Below are positions 47,698 through 57,660 of a stretch of 64,000 nucleotides of DNA, piece after piece; position 1 is the first letter of the stretch; the number at the start of each line of letters is the position of its first letter. The position numbers were made by a program, and so were the translations under genes. The stretch lies in NCBI GenBank assembly GCA_963457665.1, contig OY735212.1, forward strand, positions 59,853,228 to 59,917,227, read 5' to 3'. Under the pieces are notes generated by a model, which saw only the letters and a program-made list of their open reading frames with translations, did no database searches and was not told the DNA's origin. The DNA is from Thysanoteuthis rhombus. Taxonomy: Eukaryota; Mollusca; Cephalopoda; Oegopsida; Thysanoteuthidae.

Positions 47698-47761
47698 AAG
47701 AACAAAATTGATAAAAAAAAATATATATATATATATGTATATTTTTATCAATTTTGTTCTT
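47698..47761. repeat. AT-cored palindrome 3
   Basis: AAGAACAAAATTGATAAAAA, (TA)n, TTTTTATCAATTTTGTTCTT: perfect arms of about 20 bp. Its sequence is unrelated to palindromes 1 and 2 but has the same architecture. Confidence 0.85.
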
Positions 47762-47765
47762 ATCT

Positions 47766-48879
47766 GAATACTTCAAAAATAGAAAGGAAGGAAGGAAAAA
47801 AAACAAAAAGATAGTCATTTATTTTTTTTTATTGAAAATAATAGTTTGAGAATACTCCCATATCGCAATATTGTACAAGTATCAAAATCAATCAACAAAA
47901 TCAGTGAAAAGAATTCCTTTTTTCCTTGTAGGTGTTGAAATTGAGGGGGGGATTTTTTTTCATTTCAGAGGTCAAAATCAGGGGAAAATTTTTTTTTTTT
48001 TTTTTTTGAGTCTTTTTCAGGGTCAAACTAGGGTGGGAATTCTTGTCCTTTTCTAGGGGTCAAAATCAAGGGAGAAATTTTTTTATGCTTTTTAAGTTTT
48101 AAAGAGGAACATTGTTTATTCCCTTTTATGAAATCTCTATAGAAAATCATTTCTTTTCCCCATGTTTTTATATTTGAGGTTATTTTCTCCCAGGCAATGC
48201 AGGGTATACCTGCTAGTGTATAATAATAAACTCACTCCTAAAACTTTTTTCTTTCATTTCCATTAACAGATAGTTGGTTTCAAATGTCTGTTTGGTATTT
48301 TGTATTATACTAAAAGCTTTCATTTTGAGTAAGTTTTCAAAATTTTGTGAGATCAGATCTTGTACACAGATGTATGTCATTCAACATAGAATATGTTCTT
48401 GAAAACCATGATTGAAACCTGATGTTTATTCCTTTATGATCATCTGGCAGGCTGCACTTCTTTCATGATATTTAGTTATGTTGTTTAAATAGCCTCATGA
48501 TTGTATCATTTGTTTTCTACAAATTCATTCATTTATTACTCATCATATACAGCCAGGGCTTGATAGTCATGATTGAATGTATTCTGTAGCTATAGTAATA
48601 AGGAACATTACACTGCAGCATTTATTCTTCCCTCATTTGAAACCACTGCATCTTTCCCCTAGCTAGGGTCATGGCTTCCTCAGTTTCCTGCCAGATCTTG
48701 GGGTTCTTGGTACTGCGTCTTTGAGGTCTTCTCACAGCTTACCAAGCAAGTTTGTACTGTGACTGCCTTTTTGAGCCTTGTATTGTTGGACCATACTACT
48801 GCAAATTCCAGGGCTTTTGATGCCAGTGTTTCTCTAGGCATCAGTAGTACACAACCAGATACATTGCCATTAATTGTGA
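47766..48879. other. Intergenic sequence, no gene recognised
   Basis: Contains three to four imperfect tandem blocks at about 47930-48085 of the form AGGGGTCAAAATCAGGGG…TTTTT (a roughly 50-bp G/T-rich tandem). The minus-strand open frame at 48680-48889 is not recognised. Confidence 0.35.
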
Positions 48880-49270
48880 TTACAATCAAAACTGAAATTT
48901 AAAAAAAATGCTCTTATGTCATCTAAGCTATGATTTAATTTAATCTACAGAAAAAATTTGGCAGAAAGAAAACCCTGATTCACTTTCTCTCTCTCTCTCT
49001 CTATCCATAACAAACATTTTAAATCTGTAAAACCACACTTGTGAATGCTGGTATTGTATGTATTTGGGCTATAAACCATATCTGTTTCCCCCTATGTATC
49101 AAGAACCGTAAATCCAAATAACTTCAAACTTGACACTACAATGTCCAGTGCACAGATCAGCGTATCTGGTGAATATCAAGTTCAAACATTGGTCTGTTGT
49201 TGAGATATCTCTATGCATTCACCCACACTCACACACACACTCACAGAGATTTGTCAAATTAAAGTAAGGA
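48880..49270 (+). repeat. Family E dispersed repeat with (TC)n and (AC)n
   Basis: ACAATCAAAACTGAAATTTA; TCATCTAAGCTATGATTTAA; AAACCCTGATTC then (TC)n at about 48986-49002; AACTTCAAACTTGACACTAC; AATGTCCAGTGCACAGATCA; CACACTCACACACACAC. Confidence 0.75.
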
Positions 49271-50319
49271 TGATTGTGGCCAGCACTTGATACTAATATA
49301 ATTCTTTCCTATCAGTTCTATAGGTTTCCACTTTATTTTCTCTATTTTAAGAAAGAAAACTTGATTGGCTTGTTTGTTTCTCTTCCATGATGTATTGATT
49401 CCTTGCTTGCGATATCAAATAATTTGACTTTTAGTGAAGTTCAGCTGTACTCTTTTTGATGTATTTGTATATTCAGATTTTTTGGGTTTTATAATGTGAT
49501 AAACCAAATTATTGGAAATATATCTTGTGAACAAAATTTTTTTGAAAAGCTGAAGCAGTGTTTGCCTACTGGCAATCACTGGTTGCAAGTTTGCCAGATC
49601 TGTCTGCCTAAATGTACCCTAAAGAATAAAATAGCTTTCAGTTTTTGGCTGAATATCTTCACTTAGTTTCTCTTGTGAAACCACTAGTATGACTTGAATG
49701 TATGCCTACTCTAGATTTAATAACATTAGCAGGAACTCAATATTGAGCAATTTGTAAGTTCTGTTACTGTCTATCCCATTATGTATCTTTCTAAATTAGC
49801 TCATTTATTATTGGACACTATTCTTCTTGGCCACGACCTATGTGATTTAAGACTATATAAAAAAAGAGAACAAAATCCATACTATTAAGTTCTCTTTTCT
49901 TATGGCGAGAGGTGATTAATTTATATATTTTTGGAAATTTGTCAATAAAGAAACGTTTATTCAAAGTCTGTTTCTTTCAAAATACATTTTGGGGAAAAAA
50001 AAAGAAAACAGTTGGTAGTATAGATTTTCTGCTAAAACATTTTTATTTCCTATTAGCCTTAGTTGTTTATTTATCTAACTTAAATATCCGTACCACGCAT
50101 GAATGAATCACTATAGGCTGTGCATTCACCAAAACTGTCTAAAAAATTAACTAAAAAATATGTTGAAGTTTTGGTTGATGGTTTCTAACATGACAGAAAT
50201 AATAGTCCGCACACGTACCAGAATGATTATCTGAAAAAATTATTGGAAGAAAATAGATCCTTTATCTCAATTTACCAGCACAAGATTTAGGCCTTTGAGT
50301 CTCTAAAAGTACTTGAAAA
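49271..50319. other. Intergenic AT-rich sequence, nothing recognised
   Basis: No supported gene, RNA or repeat family member. Confidence 0.3.
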
Positions 50320-50495
50320 AAAAAAGAAGTTTTTAGATGTCGCCTAGTGGTTCACTCGCACAAATTTTTATGCCCCCAAAATGTTACCAGGAGCACCCAG
50401 AGACACACAGGCACACAAACAAACAGAGAAAAATCTATAGCTCACTTGGCTAGCTGGCTGCTTGGGCGGGCCATTTGTGTGGCTATGGTGATCGA
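50320..50495 (-). repeat. Family D dispersed repeat
   Basis: Plus-strand reading: AGATGTCGCCTAGTGGTTCA, CCAGGAGCACCCAGAGACAC, GGGCGGGCCATTTGTGTGGC, the complement of the landmarks at 60020-60340. Confidence 0.75.
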
Positions 50496-51532
50496 TACTT
50501 AATAATCGTTGCAGTGTTGTAATTAAAATATATATCTTAATATTATCTATTGTGAAAAAAAATTTTGATAAATTCTTATGGACTACTTATGCTTCAAATT
50601 ATCTTAGTCACTCAATTGACAGCTAATGAGGTTAAGACTTCAAGATTTCTGAGTGATTAAACCTTTTAACACTGATTTCTACAGAAAGATGTATCTTGAT
50701 TTGAAACGTACTTAAATTTACTTCTTTCTTAAGGTCTGTAATTGACAATGAAAAATGAGTAACAGCAGCTTTTCCTATTAATAATTTACCAAGCAGCAAT
50801 GTTTTTATAAATGTGCATACATCTGTATTGCACTCTCTGTAGGTAGATACATAGTTCATGTGTAACACTCTTGAAAGATTATCTGACACCACAATACTTG
50901 AATTGCATTGATGATATCTAAAATCATGTATGCCCCACACATTTGTTGTTACTTTTTTACATTACTTTCATTAAAGAATCTTATAAGGCAAAAACTGTTC
51001 ATTTTTATTGTTTGGTTAGAGTTTCAAAATGTTTTGGTATTTTTGAATAGATATTCACTATACGCGTGCGCAGGGGGAAAATTTTCTCTGTGGAAGAAGG
51101 TGTTGGTGCCAAAAAGGTTGAGAATCCCTACTTTGATTCATTTACTCCATGATTTTCTGTCTTTTGCTTTTCCTCCTTGCAGCTTCTCATTTCTCTTTTT
51201 GACTTCTTTGCCTGACTTTGAAAACTGGATGGGAAAACCATGTCACTTCCTTGATTTTCACATTATTGTTTTGAGAAATTTATTCTATCAGAATTCATCC
51301 ATCATTTTGAAAGCTGTGCACTAATAATATCTCCGAGAAAAAGGCTTGCTGTGCACTGCAAGCATAGTAAGATTTTTTTGGCAGGTATAGAGAAAAGCAA
51401 AGGCTCTCCATTTTTCTTTGGGGACAGATGTACTCTTTGAGGGATTTTGAGCTCATGGTAGTAAAATCAGGGGGCCACTTCTAAGGCTTAGGAAAATGTT
51501 CAAAGTATCTTCTATTATGTTGTATCTAAAAG
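50496..51532. other. Intergenic sequence with a hAT-like tip
   Basis: At about 51060-51138 the minus strand reads AGTAGGGATTCTCAACCTTT then TTGGCACCAACACC and GCGCACGCG, resembling the end of a hAT element. No partner end was located, and the plus-strand frame across it (50908-51324) has no recognisable domain. Confidence 0.3.
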
Positions 51533-52084
51533 ATGTGGACTGTCATGCTAAAAAATTTTTTGTCCATAGGCTACAAACTATACTTTTTGAGCCAGGAACT
51601 TCATAAACCCTCTCTATTGATATGCCAGCAGTTTTTTTTATTTTTGAAAACTTTGATTTTTAAGCCCCATAAATATGATAGAAATTGTCCAACAAATTTT
51701 TCCGGCAACAAATTTCTGGCCAAGACATACTTAAGATCTATAAACTCTAATTATCCAATTATTGATCTGGATAATCCAGTTAGAATTAACACTTGCCAGT
51801 TTAATTGCATATTTCCAAGTTTCTTTGCTACCAATACCCACAGTGTAGAATTATTGAACTTTCCCCACAGTCAAAATAATGTCTATAATGAACTCTTCCT
51901 GACTTTTATTAAACGCTATATTCAAGTGAGAAACAGACTACTAGTACTAAACTTATTAGCTAAAACTATTCTGGACCCTCGCTGCATGACATTAATTTCA
52001 CTTGAAACAGTTTTTGGTAAGTTGATTGACCTGATCGAACTCATCACAGCAAACATATTGGATGTGTGTGATGTGCTAGAGTAG
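51533..52084 (+). CDS. Unidentified 183-codon open frame, possible exon or decayed element
   Basis: This is one of the two longest open frames in the window and far exceeds chance for such AT-rich DNA. The second half looks protein-like (NNVYNELFLTFIKRYIQVRN; LAKTILDPRCMTLISLETVF) and is not low-complexity. A consensus splice donor G|GTAAGT lies at 52016-52022 inside the frame, and pyrimidine-rich acceptors (for example TTTTTAAG near 51664) lie upstream, so an internal exon of about 51665-52016 is conceivable. The frame's stop falls exactly at the start of a hAT-like MITE (52082), so the natural end of any ORF may have been replaced. I recognise no family; this could equally be a fragment of an unknown transposable element. 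Confidence 0.3.
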   Translation: MWTVMLKNFLSIGYKLYFLSQELHKPSLLICQQFFLFLKTLIFKPHKYDRNCPTNFSGNKFLAKTYLRSINSNYPIIDLDNPVRINTCQFNCIFPSFFATNTHSVELLNFPHSQNNVYNELFLTFIKRYIQVRNRLLVLNLLAKTILDPRCMTLISLETVFGKLIDLIELITANILDVCDVLE

Positions 52085-52429
52085 TGGTTGCCAACCTTTT
52101 TATGCCTGACACCCACTTTTGAGTCTTTTCTGTGGGTGAGATTACCGTACCGCCCACTAATATTTTGAATCAAGTAAGCCACTCTACAGCCATCATTAAT
52201 GGCTGAAAGAGGCTGGATTTCTTAAAAATGGCTAAAATTGTATAGATTAAATTTCCAGGTCACTGCAACTGTATTCACTCCAAAAACTTATGTACAGGCT
52301 CCAAGAAGTAAATAGTACATTGTAAAATTGAAATACTTAATTGCGACGAATGCAGTCATGGGTCTATTAGCCACTCAAAAGCTTAAATCATCCACTAGGG
52401 GGCAGTATCGCCTAGGTTGACAACCACTG
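52082..52429 (+). mobile_element. hAT-like MITE, old copy
   Basis: Termini TAGTGGTTGCCAACCT (left) and the complement of CAGTGGTTGTCAACCT (right) form inverted repeats with two differences, of the CAGNGGTTCTCAACC type common in hAT elements. The 348-bp body has no ORF. The flanking 8-mers TGCTAGAG and CTCTCGAC match at only four of eight positions, so the target duplication has decayed or is not real. Confidence 0.65.
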
Positions 52430-53206
52430 CTCTCGACTCATTTTCATGAAATTTTGATTACCTCATGTTCAATCAAAAAGAGGTAACCACTTGCTGTAAA
52501 CCAAATTGCAATATTGACCTTGTGGCAGGACCAAATTACATTCTTGGATTACCAATTCTTCCTTTACCTACAAGAGGTAGACTAGTACATCGGATTCATA
52601 ATGATGAAATGTACTTCTTAATGGGATAACAACAATTTACGGACATGAGTTTGTCGGCATAAGACTGCCAATAATCGGTGTAGTTATGATAAACACAGTC
52701 ATAATAATGAAAATCAAAGTTGGCAGAAATTTATTATGATAGCATATTCAACATTTTCAATTGTGCTGTTGAAGTTCTTTCATGATGTAGAGAAAATAAG
52801 TAGGATATGTCAAGTAATCATAATTGGAAATCTGTTAATGAATAGAAAATATATAATAGAGAGTGCATAGTTGAATATCATGGAATTGCAATCAATGTTG
52901 GTCACCATGTAGCATGTATTAAAAACTGATTTGTAATGACACTATGTAAGTTATCAAAACATCAGAAGTAGATAACCTATCATAACAAATATATTTATAT
53001 ATGAAGATTTTAACAATAAATTAGCTTCAAGCTAGAGGAGAATTAAGGCATATCAGTTGTTTTAAATGAGATAGCCATAAATTGATAATCGTGAAAAATT
53101 ACGAAAGCAAGAAAATTGCATGGGGCAATGCTTTGACCAATCATGCAACAGCATGATATTATATAAACATTGTTGTATCTGTGCTCAGATCAGGCCTTAG
53201 TCAGTT
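52430..53206. other. Intergenic sequence, nothing recognised
   Basis: AT-rich sequence between the MITE and the minisatellite; no supported feature. Confidence 0.3.
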
Positions 53207-53309
53207 GATTGCATAATGTCAATAGTCATACAATAATGTCTGTATGGATGTGTTCAGCATGGAAAGGAAAGCCAAAGAAATAGTCAGATAATTGTTTATT
53301 GTGGATAAT
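53207..53309 (+). repeat. Minisatellite, left fragment before the LINE
   Basis: ATGTCTGTATGGATGTGTTC AGCATGGAAAGGAAAGCCAA AGAAATAGTCAGATAATTG is one unit of the tandem array that resumes at about 54247 with ATGTCTGTATAGATGTGTTC. Confidence 0.75.
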
Positions 53310-54246
53310 CATCTCTGAATCCTTTCAGCTCCAAAAAGGAGTAAGGCAAGGTGATACCAGCTCACCCAAACTCTTTTCAGCCTGCCTCGAGATGATCTTC
53401 AAAAACCTGGACTGGGAGAATAGAAGAATCAAAATAGACAGCGAATATCCGACCAGCCTCAGATTTGCAGACAACATGGTCCTTTTCGCAGAGAACCTAC
53501 ACAACCTCCAACAAATGCTTGATGAACTAAATGAAGAAAGCAAAAATGTTGGCCTACCCATGAACTTCAGGAAAACAAAAGTCATGTTCAACAATCACAT
53601 TGAGAATAAGAACATAACTGTTGAGATTGAAGATGCAAAACTGGGGAAGGTAGACCACTACATCTATCTCGGACAGCAAATATCCCTGAGATCCTCAAAA
53701 GGAGAGGAAATTGTAGGAAGAATTATTCTAGGATGGCAAGCCTTTGGCAGAGCAAGCTCAACTTTCAAAAACAAGACAATCCCAGTAATCCTAAAAAGAA
53801 GTGTATACAACCAATTCATTCTCCCGATAGTTACTTATGGAGCTGAAACATGACACCTAACCAATAGACAGACCTACAAACTGAGAAGCATGTAACGCAT
53901 GCATGAGAGAATCATGCTCAGCCTTACATGGAGAGATCACAAGACAACACAGTATATCAGGAAGAAAACGGGTGTCTGTGACATCATAGAAACTATTAAA
54001 AAACTTAAATAGCCTGCCCAAGGCCATTTATGTTGCAAGAATGGCAGACAACCGATGGACATCATGACTCACAACAGGGATCCCCAGAGATCACATGCAA
54101 AAGCGAGGCCAACATAATACAAGAAGGAGAGATGAACTAGATAAATTCAGAAAATACAGGCTCCACAATGCCTATGATAGAGAATTGTAGCAAATCCTGG
54201 GGAAGATCTATGTCCAACGGCAGACATTAAAAGACTGATGATGATG
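53310..54246 (+). pseudogene. RTE-like non-LTR retrotransposon, 5'-truncated, inactive reverse transcriptase
   Basis: A 184-codon frame (open from 53299 to 53853) contains LQKGVRQGDTSSPKLFSACL (RT domain), LRFADNMVLFAENLHNLQQM (the catalytic F/YADD block, here FADN), GLPMNFRKTKVMFN, YIYLGQQISL and GWQAFGRASSTFKNK (RT thumb). It ends in TYGAET and a TGA where related elements have Trp. The frame then continues past this stop (HLTNRQTYKLRSM; RMHERIMLSLTWRDH) with further stops to a tail ending TGATGATGATGA. A second catalytic Asp is Asn, and the endonuclease region is absent, so the copy is dead. Two more fragments of the family lie at 23448-24035 and 41945-42160. The live element would nick target DNA and reverse-transcribe its own RNA. 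Confidence 0.9.
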
Positions 54247-55016
54247 AATGTCTGTATAGATGTGTTCAGCATGGAAGGGACAGTCTGATAATCGTATAAT
54301 GTGTGTAAAACTGTATACAATGTAGAGGGGAAAGCTTAACCCTTGAAATAGTCAGTTAATTATATAACACCTGTATGACTGACTTAAGTGTAGGGAAGAA
54401 AGCCAAAAAATAGTCTGGTCATAATATGTCTGTATGATTGTGTTTAACGTAGATGGAAGATCCAGAGAGGTTATTATATAAAACAAAACTTCCAGTTGTC
54501 AGTTGGCCTGTATCCATCTTCGGTAAGAAAGCCACAGAGATAGTCTGGTAATTATGTAAAAATACAGAATTTTCTGCCAGTTGGTCCGTTTGACTGTGTT
54601 CAGAATAAAGGAGGGAACAAGTGAAATAGGTAATAATGTCTATATGACTGTGTCCAACCGATAGGAGTAAGGGGGTGCAGGGAAATAGTCAGGTAATTAT
54701 ATAATGTCTTGTATTGATAATTATATGTCTGTACGACAATGTCCGGTGTAGAGGGGGCATCCAGTGAGATAGGTTTTATGATACAAAACTGTCTATTGGT
54801 TTGAATAACTGCTTCCATCTTGGAAGAGAAAACCACAGAGATAGTCAGATAATTATATAAACACTCTCTGTTTGATGGTCTATATGACTGTGCCCAGCAG
54901 AAAAAGGAAAGCAAGAGAGATAGGTTATAATGTCTTAATGTATGCCCAACAGAGGGTAGAGCCAGAGAATAGTCAGGTCCTACAGAAAGATAGGTGTATA
55001 ATGCATATATGACCAT
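54247..55016 (+). repeat. Diverged minisatellite array, right part
   Basis: About a dozen imperfect units of roughly 60-75 bp with the theme ATGTCTGTATGACTGTGTCC … GTAGAGGGGAAGCCAGAGAG ATAGTCAGGTAATTATATAA. Some units alternate with a longer variant containing CAGTTGG and CTTCCATCTTGG-like blocks, suggesting a higher-order repeat. The minus-strand open frame 54600-55016 comes from the array and is not a gene. Confidence 0.8.
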
Positions 55017-56300
55017 GACATATCATGCGATGAGTGGGAGGATGGGATGCTGGGGGTGCATAATGTGTGTGTGGGGTGGGGTCTATAAACCAGCTGACAC
55101 CAGTAGGGGTTGGGTCTGAAAATCATCAAAAAGTGTGAGCTGCTTTATGATGGCCCTCTGGGTCCACATCCTGTACCCTGGGCATACTTATAGGTAGTTC
55201 TTACCAAATTCTTACCATCAAATATATCTCGGAAAGTATGCCTGAAACATGTTTCAATCAGAGCCTGAATGTATTTTTCTATCATTTCTGGTTATTTTAG
55301 GATATCAAACAATTATTACCATTCCTTTGAGAATCTGAGCAGACAGAGATTTACTTGAAAAATATTTACAAATGTGGTTGCACAGTCTCATATTTTTCTC
55401 AAAAACTTCAAATTTTCAAATGTATTAAAACGGTAGTATCCCTAATCCACTTTTTTTTACTTTTTTTGTCAAGAAAGTCATGAACATTGGTTTCATCATT
55501 ATGTTCTTTGAACTGTGATGTAAGTCTACAGTTTTAAGAAAAATAGAACTTCATATTAAAAATACATTTGAATAGGTTAGTGGCGTTTCTAAGGAATCAG
55601 GTGACTCGTAGAGAGAGTGGTTGGTCAGATGGGCTATTTGTTGGGCCACAGTGATTCCATAATAATAGCATAAATTAAATATAATGCAAAGGAGAGCTGA
55701 ATTTGAAGAAATATCATGAGTCGAGATGCAGTGTGTATCAAGGCAGGCACTTGAGAAAAAGAATCAGGCATAAGGACTGGAATCCTTCATTAGAGGAATG
55801 TAAAGGTTTAGAAAGAGAGAGTCAGAGTATTTATAGAGGATTTCAGCCAGAGTGATATCTATATTGCCTAGAGAAGGGAGTTTGTATTGTTGATTTGGGA
55901 TGACATGAGATATTTAATTAGTTTTTATAAAACTGTATATAAACTCTGAAACAAGTTTTATTTATTAAAGTGTGTCAAATACTGATTCTTAGTCACTGAT
56001 ATCCAGTAGAATTTGATTATTAACAAAATATATATATCCGTGGTAACTTCAGTTTCATAATTCCAAATACTTGGCGTTCCATTCAAGCATTATGATATTG
56101 TGTGATATTGTTATTTGAATCAAATGAACATTTCAATATTGCCCCATTTAAAATCATGACAAATCCAAATGGCAAAACATGTCAGTATGATAAATTCAAT
56201 TTAAATACAACTATTTTCCTTATTGTCAACTTGGTATATATATTGTAGCCATATATATATATATATAGCAGTGGAGTCTGGTTCCACATGGTACATTTTA
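55017..56300. other. Intergenic sequence with a family D fragment
   Basis: A partial family D copy on the minus strand at 55580-55660 (GGCGTTTCTAAGGAATCAGG; GGGCTATTTGTTGGGCCACA). A GGGCCCT-like patch near 55145. No gene recognised. Confidence 0.35.
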
Positions 56301-56317
56301 ATTCACACTCACACAAC

Positions 56318-56360
56318 ACACACCACTGATGATGGGAAGAATCCCGAAACATCTATGGAC
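56318..56360 (+). ncRNA. Hammerhead-ribozyme-like core with perfect stem II
   Basis: CTGATGA (56326-56332), T, GGGA-AGAA-TCCC stem-loop, GAAACATC (56346-56353). Both conserved core boxes are intact and stem II is perfect with a 4-nt loop. Stem III reads ACAT rather than the self-complementary ACGT. It is followed at 56368 by GGATTAATAAACCTTACC, with an AATAAA-type signal, which suggests it sits in the 3' region of a retroelement. Confidence 0.5.
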
Positions 56361-56434
56361 TATTGACATATAAGGATTAATAAACCTTACCACCAAAAAC
56401 TTCACTCCTGAGTCTGTCTCACTCTCTAAAGTAC

Positions 56435-56436
<2 letters not shown>

Positions 56437-56504
<68 letters not shown>
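56437..56504 (+). repeat. (AT)n microsatellite
   Basis: About 65 bp of AT dinucleotides shortly 3' of the hammerhead-like motif. Confidence 0.9.
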
Positions 56505-57299
56505 GCTTGTGTGTGAATGTAAAAGTTTGTATGGGTGTCTCTATGATAGTTTTAGAGTATTTTTTGAATATGTATGCAAAAATACACGTACGAGTGAATT
56601 TCAAATCATCTGATTTAAGAATAAGGAAGTAAGAAAAAGTTACTGCTGAAAAAATCTCATTAAAAATACACTGTACTCTTAATGAATGATAGTAATACTA
56701 AAAATATGCTTAATTGGGTAATCCATATTTGATTATTTTACAAGAATAATAATTGATTTTGATACTTTGATTAAAAACTTGTTAAATTCTTGACTAATGT
56801 ACGACCGCAAATGCACATTAGTCACTTAAGGGTCACATACTGTCTTTTTATTGTTTTGAATACAATGTTACTCAACAACTAAACACAGGGTATCATTTAC
56901 CTTCACTTTCTATCGTATAAAGAATTATCTAATGGTTTTTTTAATTACATAGTACTCTATAGTGAAATAATACTTGGACTCGTGTTATAATAATACAAAT
57001 TCATAAAATATAATAATGAAGTGTGATTGTAGTAAAATAATGCCTGGTAAGTGCTGTCAACTTCACTTGACCTAGAGATACAATTTCTTTCTTCTGTGTT
57101 ATGAGTTTATAATAAGTGAAAAATGTTTTGTTTTGTTTTTTTCTTTTTGTTTTTTATTATTATCATTGTCATCATCATCATTATTGTATGAAAAATAATT
57201 ATAAAAAGTAAAAAAAAAAAACAAAAAAAACTGTCACCATAGATTTCTTCACTTTTCAATGGCTGGCTAGCTCGCCGGAGACAGGCACCTGCCGCAGCC
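56505..57299. other. Intergenic AT-rich sequence, nothing recognised
   Basis: Contains a short TCA-rich tandem near 57165-57185. No supported gene. Confidence 0.3.
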
Positions 57300-57660
57300 A
57301 TCTGACGGGCTATATCACACAAGCAGGATGCACCAGTAGAGCAAGAAGGCTGAAATTTTCAGCATTTACTCCATATTACTATTTCCAAGAAAAAAATGAT
57401 TTTTTTTTTTTTTGTTTTTTGACCCCCACCCCCAATGGGTTTTCAATAGGAGATTTAATTTGCAATATAACTTCGTTTGAGTCCGTTTTTTTTTTTGTTT
57501 TTTTTTTGAAAATTCAGATTTTTTTTAGTGATTACTTCCCAACAAAACATGAGAGAAGTAACTTGTTTATCAATCATTCCTTTTTCTAATCTTCTGATTG
57601 ATCATTTCTGATAAGGCATGCTGCCAAAAGATATTGGTCACATGACGGTTTCTATTATTA
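57300..57660 (-). repeat. Family C dispersed repeat
   Basis: Plus-strand reading: GAAGGCTGAAATTTTCAGCA, TTTACTCCATATTACTATTT, T tracts, AATTTGCAATATAACTTCG, TGGTCACATGACGGTTTCTA. The same order is seen at 35770-36130. Confidence 0.75.

Noticed and set aside
50908..51324. 138-codon plus-strand frame
   Set aside because: Hydrophobic T-rich noise that runs through a hAT-like terminal repeat; no domain or conserved motif visible.
52074..52437. 8-bp target duplication for the MITE at 52082-52429
   Set aside because: The flanking 8-mers agree at only four positions; not reported as a duplication.
54600..55016. 138-codon minus-strand open frame
   Set aside because: It lies wholly within the minisatellite; repeated YNYLTIS blocks are the repeat unit in translation.
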